Shown here: one piece after another, positions 56,439-64,000 of the stretch
Position numbering within the stretch: the first letter of the stretch is position 1
Layout of the letters: each line of letters opens with the position of its first letter
NCBI GenBank assembly: GCA_034770075.1
Contig: CM068377.1
Coordinates: 49,640,271-49,704,270 of the forward strand
Direction of reading: 5' to 3'
From: Aralia elata
Lineage: Eukaryota > Streptophyta > Magnoliopsida > Apiales > Araliaceae
Length of the DNA: 64,000 bases
Made by a program: the position numbers and the translations under genes
The notes under the pieces: generated by a model
Databases searched by the model: none
What the model was told of the DNA's origin: nothing
The model's input: the letters and a program-made list of their open reading frames with translations, nothing else

Positions 56439-58853
56439 TTACTCGAATAACTGAGGGTAATTTGCTCTCATCTTCTCTTCGAGCTCCCACGTGGCTTCTT
56501 CCACCGCGTGATTTCTCCAGAGAACTTTCACCGAGTGAATGATTTTATTCCTCAGCTTCTGCTCTTTTCTATCCAGTATTTGAACAGGAATCTCCTCGTA
56601 CGATAAATCTCTTTCGACTTGAATTGGTTCATAGGAAATAACGTGTTTGTAATCTGGCTTATACGGACGCAACACTGATACGTGGAACACGTTGTGAATG
56701 TGCTCAAGTTCAGGAGGTAATGCTACCTCGTACGCCACCTCGCCGATCCGCCTCAAAATTTCGAACGGTCCTATGAACCTAGGGCTCAATTTACCCTTCT
56801 TCCCAAAACGAATCTTTCCTTTCCAGGGAGATACCTTCAGAAACACAAAACTACCAACTTCAAAGTCTCGCTTCTGGCGATGTAAGTCGGCATACTTCTT
56901 CTGACGATCTTGAGCTGCTACTAACCGCTGTCTTATTACTTTAATGATTTCCACGGTTTGTTGTACCAACTCTGGCCCCAACAATCTCCGTTCACCAACT
57001 TCATCCCAACACAACGGCGTTCGACACTTCCTTCCGTACAATGCTTCGTACGGTGGCATACCAATACTAGCGTGATAGCTATTGTTATAAGCGAACTCTA
57101 CCAGGGGCAAGTGATCGTCCCAGCTACCACTTAAATCCATCACAACTGCCCGGAGCATATCCTCTAGAGTCTGAATTGTTCGCTCACTCTGACCATCAGT
57201 CTGGGGATGATATGCCGTACTCATTCTTAACTGTGTTCCCAGTCTCTCCTGTAGACTTCTCCAAAAATTTGACGTGAAGCGCGGATCCCTGTCAGACACA
57301 ATGGATACCGGCACTCCATGTCGTGATACTATTTCCTTCACATAAAGTTTTGCCAGCTGTTCCAATTTGTACCTGATCTTGATCGGTAGAAAATGGGCAG
57401 ACTTGGTCAACCGATCTACGATCACCCAGATGGCGTCTAGACCCTTTTGGGTTGTCGGGAGTCCCACCACAAAATCCATAGTGATGTGTTCCCACTTCCA
57501 CTCGGGAATCTCTAAGGGTTGCAACAATCCGCTCGGCCGTTGATGCTCAGCCTTGATCCGTTGACAAGTTAAACACCGGCTGACGAACTCGGCAACTTCC
57601 CCTTTCAAATGCGGCCACCAATAATGTTGACGAAGATCTTGATACATCTTGGTGCTACCTGGATGTACCGAAAACCTTGTATTATGGGCCTCCTGCAAAA
57701 TCTCTTCCCTTAAGTCTGGTACGTAGGGTATCCAGATCCTCCCCTCGAATCTCAGCAATCCTGTGCTGTCAACCTTATACTTCGAGGCTTTTCCCTCCGA
57801 TAACTGTTTCTTAATGCCAATACATTCCTCGTCAAATTCTTGAGCCTCCTGTATCCTATCCAGTAGAGTTGGACCTACCGTCACGGCGAACACCCTTTCG
57901 TCCACCTCCATTGGATACCTAACTTCCAGCTCCAGACGTTCGAAGTCTCGTATCAATTCCTCCTGGACTGTCAGCTGCATCAATTTCACCTTGCCTTTTC
58001 TACTCAAGGCATCAGCCACTACATTTGCCTTGCCCGGATGGTACAGAATTTCACAGTCGTAGTCCTTGATCAATTCTAACCATCGGCGTTGCCTCATGTT
58101 CAGCTCCTTTTGAGTGAAGATATATTTCAGACTTTTGTGATCTGTATATATCTCACACTTCTCCCCATATAGGTAGTGCCTCCAAATCTTCAAAGCGAAC
58201 ACCACCGCGGCTAACTCCAGGTCATGAGTCGGGTAACCCTTCTCATAATCTTTCAGCTGACGTGATGCGTACGCCACGACCTTGCCGTGTTGCATCAGTA
58301 CACAGCCAAGACCCTTGTGTGACGCGTCGCTATACACTACAAAACCCCCAGTGTTGTCTGGTAAGGTCAACACTGGTGCTTGGCTGAGTCTCTTCTTCAA
58401 TTCCATGAAACTCTCCTCACACTTCTCTGACCAAACAAACTTGACTGTTTTCCTGGTGAGATTGGTCAACGGCGATGCTATCTTAGAAAAATCCTGGATG
58501 AATCTTCGATAGTATCCCGCTAATCCCAAGAAACTCCGGATCTCTGTCGGCATCTTCGGCTGTTCCCAGTTGATAACTGCTTCTACTTTTGCTGGGTCCA
58601 CCGAAACACCATTCTTGTCTATGACATGACCCAGAAACTGTACCCTCTGCAACCAAAACTCACACTTAGAAAACTTCGCATACAACTTCTCCTTCCTGAG
58701 GGCTTCTAATACAATCCTTAAGTGTTCAGCATGCTCCTCTTCTGTCTCCGAATACACCAAGATGTCATCAATGAATACAACTACGAACTTGTCCAAGTAC
58801 TGCTTGAACACTCTGTTCATCATATCCATGAATGCTGCTGGTTCATTCGTCAA
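56439..58853 (-). CDS. Tekay pol, C-terminal part: RT end, RNase H, integrase, chromodomain
   Basis: 804 residues, open to TGA/TAA at the 3' end. The reverse transcriptase catalytic motif FIDD is at residues 27-30. RNase H has D176 (YSDASHKGLG), E213, D238 and D281. Integrase has its zinc motif with C427/C430 and a complete triad: D460 (MDFVVGLP), D521 (SDRDPRF) and E557 (GQSERTI). The GPF module (IGPFEILRRIGEVAYEV) is near 694-712. A chromodomain lies at about 752-804 (YEEIPVQILDRK..VLWRNHAVEEATWELEE). Chromodomains of this group are thought to guide insertion to heterochromatin. All these domains look intact. The upstream part of pol is broken, so this is a fragment of a polyprotein without its own start. 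Confidence 0.93.
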   Translation of the reverse strand: MTNEPAAFMDMMNRVFKQYLDKFVVVFIDDILVYSETEEEHAEHLRIVLEALRKEKLYAKFSKCEFWLQRVQFLGHVIDKNGVSVDPAKVEAVINWEQPKMPTEIRSFLGLAGYYRRFIQDFSKIASPLTNLTRKTVKFVWSEKCEESFMELKKRLSQAPVLTLPDNTGGFVVYSDASHKGLGCVLMQHGKVVAYASRQLKDYEKGYPTHDLELAAVVFALKIWRHYLYGEKCEIYTDHKSLKYIFTQKELNMRQRRWLELIKDYDCEILYHPGKANVVADALSRKGKVKLMQLTVQEELIRDFERLELEVRYPMEVDERVFAVTVGPTLLDRIQEAQEFDEECIGIKKQLSEGKASKYKVDSTGLLRFEGRIWIPYVPDLREEILQEAHNTRFSVHPGSTKMYQDLRQHYWWPHLKGEVAEFVSRCLTCQRIKAEHQRPSGLLQPLEIPEWKWEHITMDFVVGLPTTQKGLDAIWVIVDRLTKSAHFLPIKIRYKLEQLAKLYVKEIVSRHGVPVSIVSDRDPRFTSNFWRSLQERLGTQLRMSTAYHPQTDGQSERTIQTLEDMLRAVVMDLSGSWDDHLPLVEFAYNNSYHASIGMPPYEALYGRKCRTPLCWDEVGERRLLGPELVQQTVEIIKVIRQRLVAAQDRQKKYADLHRQKRDFEVGSFVFLKVSPWKGKIRFGKKGKLSPRFIGPFEILRRIGEVAYEVALPPELEHIHNVFHVSVLRPYKPDYKHVISYEPIQVERDLSYEEIPVQILDRKEQKLRNKIIHSVKVLWRNHAVEEATWELEEKMRANYPQLFE

Positions 58854-58985
58854 TCCATAATAATTTACCAGAAACTAGAAGTGCACATAACGAGTCCTGA
58901 ATGCAGTCTTCTGAATATATTACTGTCTCACCTTCAGCTGATGTTATCCTGTTCTTAAGTCAATCTTTGAAAAAGTACTTCGCTC
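58854..58985 (-). pseudogene. Tekay reverse transcriptase segment with clustered lesions
   Basis: The part of reverse transcriptase between K-G-A-K-Y-F and the L-T-N motif is damaged. An extra T in a T-run near 58968 shifts the frame. In the frame that restores similarity, three stops and several residue changes follow within about 110 bp, including the loss of the conserved M-P-F-G-L core (reads N-Y-Y-G-L). Flanking sequence on both sides is open for hundreds of codons. Confidence 0.8.
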
Positions 58986-60200
58986 CCTTGAGTTGATCGA
59001 ACAGATCGTCAATTCTAGGAAGCGGATACCTATTCTTAATCGTAACTTTGTTCAACTCCCGATAGTCGATACAAAGCCTCATTGAACCGTCTTTCTTCTT
59101 TACAAACAGAACTGGTGCTCCCCACGGGGACACGCTCGGTCTGATATAACCTTTATCTAACAGTTCCTGCAGTTGCACCATCAACTCCTTCATCTCTACA
59201 GGCGCCATTCGATACGGCGGCTTCGATATTGGTGCGGTTCCCGGTGCCAAATCGATAACGAACTCGATTTCCCTGTCCGGCGGCAGTCCCGGAAGCTCTT
59301 CGGGAAAGACATCGGTGAATTCTCTCACGACTGGTATTTGACTCATCTCATCCCCTACTCGACGAGTATCAACCACATGGGCCAAATAACATTCGCAACC
59401 CCTCTTGAGTAATCTCCTTGTTTGCATCATAGTAAGACAACAAGATTGGCTTGGTGACTTACTGCCGTAAAATACCACCTTCGACTTGTTAGGAGTCTTC
59501 AGGTATACACACTTGTCTTTACAGTCAATAACTGCTCCGTGGGTTGATAGCCAATCCATTCCCAAGATTACATCGAACTCTCCCAGTCGAATTGGTATCA
59601 AATCCACTTTGAGCTTAAATCCTCGCAATTCAACGCAACAGTTCCTATGAATGTGTTCTACAGGGACAATTTCTTTGTTTGCTACTTCTACGTTCATAGG
59701 GTGTTCTAACTTTTCACAAGGTACATGTAACTGACTAGCAAATTCTTTGGAAACAAAAGAACAAGTAGCACCCGAATCAAATAGCACATATGCATTTATA
59801 TCATTGATTGGGATGATACCTGACACCACGTCCTTGGATTCCATTGCATCCTGGACTGTCATGTTGAACGTGCGGGCTGTTGGCCTATTGGCTTGACTGG
59901 CTGGTGCCCCATAGCTCAGCCGGTTATTGTTCCCGCTGTTGCTGTTGTTGTTTCTGTTGCCACTCCCGAGGTCACCTTTCCTCTTCGAACAGTCCTTGAT
60001 TTGGTGGTCAGGTGCTCCACATGAATAACATCCCCCCTTTGGTTTGTTCTGACATTGGGGAGCCATGTGCCCCGGTTGCCCGCATTTGTAGCAAACGCTT
60101 TTTCCCTTCATACACTCCCCCGTGTGGTTCTTACCACAATTACTACACCTGCCTGGTTTCCTTGCCTCCCCTCCAGACTGGTTTCCTCCGGGTTTATTGC
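58960..60200 (-). CDS. Tekay nucleocapsid, protease and N-terminal reverse transcriptase
   Basis: Open frame carrying a first knuckle-like motif (CSNCGKNHTGEC, near 60150), then the zinc knuckles CYKCGQPGHMAPQC and CYSCGAPDHQIKDC. Next come a basic N/G-rich linker, aspartic protease with FDSGATCSFV and the ILGMDWL segment, and the start of reverse transcriptase (FPEELPGLPPDREIEF, LCIDYRELNKVTIKNRYPLPR). The ATG at 60111 lies inside the coding sequence and is not the true start, since similarity extends upstream to about 60240 in this frame. It is out of frame with gag upstream and ends at the T-run lesion. In the family, gag, protease and reverse transcriptase form one frame. Confidence 0.88.
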
Positions 60201-60242
60201 TCCCGAAAGATTGGCTCTCACTCCATTTCCGTTTGTTGGGGT

Positions 60243-60998
60243 TTACTTGCCCCCACTGCTTCCTGCCTTAGGGCCCTCATGTCCCTTCTTCTTCTCGTGA
60301 TTGTATTTGGCCAGGGCCTCACTGCCACCCTCTGCAATGATTGCCCTCTCCATTAATTCTGCGAATGTTCTGATTTTTAATACAGCCACAGAACGGTATA
60401 ACCATGGCTTCAACCCCTGCTCAAACCTGCGAGCTTTCCTTTCCTCGGTGCTGACTTGGTGAGCTGCAAACCGTGCCAACTCATTAAACTTAGCCGCGTA
60501 CTCAGCCACAGACATGTTTCCTTGTTTTAGCTCCAGGAACTTGATCTCCATCTCCTGCTTCATGCTCTCTGGAAAGTAATTTTCCAAGAACATCTCCTTA
60601 AAACGATCCCAAGCGACAGTGCCTTCTTCAACTCGGCCCCGATTGGCCTTCCACCAATAGTTGGCTTCTCCTTTTAGCATGAAAGTGGCAAAACTTGTTT
60701 TCTGTTCCTCTGCCACCCTTGCTACTTCAAAGACCTTCTCTATCTCTTCTATCCAGGTCTGCGCCTCGATTGGGTTAAGAGTTCCCTTGAACTCAGGTGG
60801 TCCGACCAATTTGAAATCTTTAAAGTTTGCCAGATGATGCGCTGGCTCAGCTGCTGCTTGAGTCACTACCGGTGGGGGTCTGGATTGCATAGCCTCGGCC
60901 AGCATCTCCGCGAACATTCTCATGGGGTTGGTTTGGTCTCCAACCTCACTTTCTGACTCTTCGACCTGTCGGTTACGTGGTCGTCCCCTTGGCGGCAT
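60243..60998 (-). CDS. Tekay gag (capsid)
   Basis: Starts at ATG 60998 with MPPRGRPRNRQ. 251 residues in this frame. The gag core is recognised by FKLVGPPEFKGTLNPIEAQTW, the W-W-K-A-N-R-G segment, FKEMFLENYFP and KFLELKQGNMSVAEYAAKF. Closing residues are Gly/Lys-rich. The frame closes at about 60243 in a G-run (GGGGG), where the nucleocapsid continues in another frame, so a one-base length change in the run is likely. Gag makes the particle shell and binds RNA through the downstream zinc knuckles. Confidence 0.9.
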   Translation of the reverse strand: MPPRGRPRNRQVEESESEVGDQTNPMRMFAEMLAEAMQSRPPPVVTQAAAEPAHHLANFKDFKLVGPPEFKGTLNPIEAQTWIEEIEKVFEVARVAEEQKTSFATFMLKGEANYWWKANRGRVEEGTVAWDRFKEMFLENYFPESMKQEMEIKFLELKQGNMSVAEYAAKFNELARFAAHQVSTEERKARRFEQGLKPWLYRSVAVLKIRTFAELMERAIIAEGGSEALAKYNHEKKKGHEGPKAGSSGGK

Positions 60999-61384
60999 GT
61001 TTGGATAAGGAAAATCCGCTGACTTTTACCTATAGTGTTATATTTTACATGACATGTTATTAAAATAAACAATTAGAGGTAAAATATTTTATCAACACAT
61101 TTGATTTAAGTGAAACATCTGCATTTATATTCATATACCACCGTTTGTTACAAGACGAAACCTGTGGCATACTGCTATAAATGCGCCACTGTGTCCTACC
61201 AAACATCCCCTAAAACAAAAAGTGGGGAATGATACTGCCCATCTCTAAGGCAACAAAAGTTGGGGTTTGACTACTACCCCAACAAGAAAGCAAATAAAAT
61301 GTTTCACAATACAAATATGCATACGTCCCTAATATAACAAAAGTGGGACTGACTGTACTAAAGAAAATCAACTGCTCCATCAAA
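60999..61384 (-). other. Spacer between extra ORF and gag
   Basis: 386 bp, non-coding by eye. TGGGG/ACTTTTGTT-type repeats occur three times (about 61218, 61248 and 61340), each with AAAAGT(T/G)GGG. No splice or promoter signal can be assigned with confidence. Confidence 0.4.
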
Positions 61385-62209
61385 TCACTGCTCATCACGA
61401 CGGATCCGAGCCTGCTGACCAGAGAATGCTCCATCCCCGACCCTGCGACGAACAGAGCGACTGGACTCCCCTATCTCAGCCCGGGGTCTCCTGTAGGCTG
61501 CATCTAGGGCATGGCCTAGGGTCTCTATCCTCACAGATCTGGCCTCTAACTGGTCCTCCAATAGGTCAACTCTACTTGCTGCTCTGACCCAGGCATCCCT
61601 TACTCGGACATTCTCAGCAACCTCTAGCCCAATCTCGAACCTCATAGCCTCCTGTTTCGCCCTCAGGTGGGCGATCTGTAAATCCCTCTGCTCCAGTCTC
61701 TCCCTCAACTCAGCGTTTCGGGCCACTAGCTGATGTAGCAGTGGTCCGACCTGCTGTGCCGAGGACTCGTAGCCCTGCAGCTGTACCTTGGCCACTCCCA
61801 AGTCATGGTCGAGCTGGTAGGCCAGGTCTCTGTACTGGTCCTCCATATACTGATGGGTCTGGTTCTGCTCCTCCAGATGAGCAATCTGACCCTCTAGCTC
61901 CTCGGTCCTGCTGGTCAGTCCCTCGATAATATCGTCAGCAGTGGATCCCATGCCGTCCACATAAGCAGGTGGCTCCTCCCCCTCGGTCTCAGGGTCCTCC
62001 TCCTCTGGGTCTTGACTGCCCGACCTCATCACTCTACCCACAACGGGCTCCGGTAACTCCCTCTGGTAATCCTCCTCCGGCTCGGACTCCTCTAGCGGTA
62101 CTCCGGGGGCAGTAGGAGCATACCCCACCAGCTGTTCAGCAACTACTGGGATGTCTATAAATACCTCCTCCTCCTCACGGGCTCCACTGGTCCCTCCTAT
62201 ATCAGCCAT
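61385..62209 (-). CDS. Extra ORF upstream of Tekay gag, coiled-coil protein
   Basis: 274 residues from ATG 62209 (MADIGGTSGAREEEE) to TGA 61387-61385, without any stop or frame break. Residues 1-95 are acidic and Pro-rich (ESEPEEDYQREL, DPEEEDPETEGEE). About 97-245 have heptad-like spacing of Leu/Ile/Val with E/Q/R (LEGQIAHLEEQNQ, LRERLEQRDLQIAHL, LLEDQLEARSVRIETL), a likely coiled coil. The C-terminus is basic (SSRSVRRRVGDG, ARIRRDEQ). Base composition is much richer in G+C than the flanking LTR. It lies between primer binding site and gag, so it would be the first frame on the genomic RNA. I recognise no family. Extra ORFs ahead of gag are known in some plant Ty3/gypsy lineages; a role in assembly or RNA binding is only a guess. 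Confidence 0.75.
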   Translation of the reverse strand: MADIGGTSGAREEEEVFIDIPVVAEQLVGYAPTAPGVPLEESEPEEDYQRELPEPVVGRVMRSGSQDPEEEDPETEGEEPPAYVDGMGSTADDIIEGLTSRTEELEGQIAHLEEQNQTHQYMEDQYRDLAYQLDHDLGVAKVQLQGYESSAQQVGPLLHQLVARNAELRERLEQRDLQIAHLRAKQEAMRFEIGLEVAENVRVRDAWVRAASRVDLLEDQLEARSVRIETLGHALDAAYRRPRAEIGESSRSVRRRVGDGAFSGQQARIRRDEQ

Positions 62210-62425
62210 CCTACAAACACGCAAAAACTAACATTAGTACAACAATAAAATATATTCATTGAAGAAATGAAGTTATATTTCATTGGGTACTACTCGACTC
62301 GATGAATTCCCCAATTCATCAAAACCACATATGATAAATCTCCTCGATTTATCCCCTAACACTCAATACGAGTTTACTATGAAGGTTATATCCTAGGTTT
62401 CGCGATCCTAAAGTTTATAACCTAC

Positions 62426-62438
62426 AACTCTGATACCA
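62426..62438 (-). promoter_or_regulatory. Tekay primer binding site (tRNA-iMet type)
   Basis: Minus-strand TGGTATCAGAGTT, four bases after the 5' LTR end at 62442 (CGTCACA then GGT). Confidence 0.85.
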
Positions 62439-62441
62439 ACC

Positions 62442-64000
62442 TGTGACGCCCCCAAATTCGGGTCTCCAAATACCCGGATCTGGTCATCACGATCCAACAC
62501 AATCTTCACCTTTAACAACATATGATATCTAAAAGTGCGGAATATAATAAACATAAGTTGTTCATTTAAGGTGTTACTAGTCCCAGAATACAATTAACCT
62601 TAATCAAGTACATCAACCCATACCCTAAGTAACTATTAGGGTTTAAATTACATGAACAGTAATTAAATTACACATGATTATAAAGTCTGCTACAAGGAAT
62701 CTATTGTTTCATCTTTTCTTTTCCTTTGTTTTTCCCTGAAGTCTCGGGTTTCGCTGCAATAAAGTCATGATATAGCAAGAATGAGCAACGAGTTTGCCCA
62801 GCAAGTTTAAAGTACAACAATACAGATATATCATGATGAAGGAATGATAAAAAAAAAGGATTTCAACAATAGAATAAATCAGAAGCAAGAACAATAAATG
62901 CTTTTAGAACAATTGATAGTCGAATAGACTTTGAACGATAACTTCCAGAGGAGTCAATAGCTGGTTGACCCTCTGGTTACTGGCTACAGAATAACGTACT
63001 TGAGGGGATCAGCCTCGCGTACCCTATGTATATGCATAACATTCAATTCTGCTATTTGTACCTTATATACGGTACGTGGGGTACTCCCCTATAAATAAAG
63101 GGGTGTTCATACAGTCTAAGAATCCTTACCATTGATTGGTTCGGATAGCTTTTATAAAATTTCACATAATTGTCTGACCGAACAAGGGTTCAGACTTAAC
63201 CATGAATGGTTTGCAGATTTCTGAATTTAATATACGAATTCAATGCACAAATGTCAATAATATACAGATGTGGAATAACTTTGAAAGTAATTAGACCACT
63301 TAAAGCATGCTTGGAAATAAAATTCAAGCTTAAAGAATACTTGCAATAATATATACCTTTTTGCATGAATTAAAATACTGCATAAGGTTTTAGAAGTATT
63401 ACTCAAGGTAAAAAGTTGAGTAAGGAAGAACTTGCAATAATCAAAGTTCGAGATAGAGGACTTGCCTGTTTGCTCAGCTACAGATAAATTCTAGCTTTAA
63501 TTAATTGACCTCGAGTGACCTATCATCGGGTAAAGTCGATTTATCAATTAACAGTTGTATATTGGCACCTCTTACTATGCCTTTTACTTAACAGGTAAAA
63601 TTCATCACCTATATTAAAATTACTAATTGACATTAGCTAAACAGAAATTTATTAATGACCCTTAGCTATTAGATAATAATTAATTATGATCACTATCATT
63701 TGAATACTTAATTTATTACCTTTAATTGTGTCTAGGTATGGTTTAATAAATTTATTTGGTTTAAAAGATAACAGAAAACCATTGATCAATTCTCTAGTTG
63801 GTTTACTCTTAATTACCATCTACCTTAGGGGTAAATTAGTAATTATTATTTGATCACTGTGTTAGTCTTACTAAATAATAGTCAAGTGTTTATTATTTAA
63901 TATTAATACTTAAATAATATGTAATTATTCCATTAACTTTATTTATATTTAATTATTATTATTACTAAATAATAATTAAATATTCATTATCTTTATTCAT
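62442..64000 (-). repeat. Tekay 5' LTR, cut by window end
   Basis: Matches 52509-54067 almost base for base, with a few single-base indels (for example T-run and A-run length changes near 62793, 63617 and 63757). The window ends just before the 100-bp A/T repeat. Confidence 0.92.

Larger units (their letters stand above)
52509..64000 (-). mobile_element. Tekay/Del-type chromovirus (Ty3/gypsy), right end outside window
   Basis: Minus-strand element. Its 3' LTR is 52509-56391, followed by polypurine tract, pol with a C-terminal chromodomain, gag, an extra ORF, an iMet primer binding site and the 5' LTR from 62442 beyond the window end. The chromodomain and integrase type point to the Tekay (Del) chromoviruses. 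The visible 1.55 kb of the two LTRs differ only by a few single-base indels, so the insertion is very young. Yet gag/NC and reverse transcriptase carry frame breaks. From the LTR length I expect a total near 13.8 kb. Confidence 0.92.

Overview
The window looks like plant nuclear heterochromatin made almost wholly of nested LTR retrotransposons. I recognise no host gene, tRNA or rRNA. Four plant lineages are identified from domains, primer binding sites and LTR ends: Ty1/copia, Athila (Ty3/gypsy), Tat (Ty3/gypsy with dual RNase H) and a Tekay/Del-type chromovirus. There is also a large non-autonomous LTR element and two copies of a further Tekay-like LTR (called LTR-A). The species cannot be named; all lineages are widespread in flowering plants.

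Layout. 1-2397: LTR-A, plus strand, with its primer binding site, then a break. 2398-36543: a minus-strand copia element with two insertions. An Athila element (4439-16183, 5-bp duplication TCCAT) sits in its integrase, and a Tat element (17926-33007, duplication TGCAT) sits in its gag. Copia gag resumes at 33008, followed by leader, primer binding site and 5' LTR (34880-36543). 36544-36934 and 45529-45565: two halves of a plus-strand copia pol end. They are split by a non-autonomous element (36932-45528) with 3-kb LTRs and no coding capacity. 45566-49424: a mosaic of copia LTR pieces in alternating orientation. 49425-52508: LTR-A, minus strand. 52509 to beyond the window: a young minus-strand Tekay chromovirus with an extra coiled-coil ORF ahead of gag.

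No element is intact. The copia, Athila and Tat polyproteins carry stops, often of the CAG/CAA/TGG-to-stop kind expected from cytosine deamination, plus single-base indels. Several catalytic residues are substituted: copia integrase Glu to Lys, Tat integrase Asp to His, Tat second RNase H Asp to Asn. The Tekay element has nearly identical LTRs yet a broken reverse transcriptase, so it may have been copied in trans.

The most interesting content is not the standard gag-pol. The Tat element carries two antisense genes with plant-mobile-domain-like character. One has two clean phase-0 GT-AG introns that only make sense on the antisense strand. Next to these genes is a CpG-dense 70-bp tandem array. 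The non-autonomous element has serially repeated primer-binding-site and polypurine-tract modules, suggesting stepwise shifting of LTR borders. A module of about 90 bp is shared, in opposite orientations, by LTR-A and the non-autonomous LTR. Most families also carry a GC-rich palindromic cluster in an LTR, leader or 3' region.
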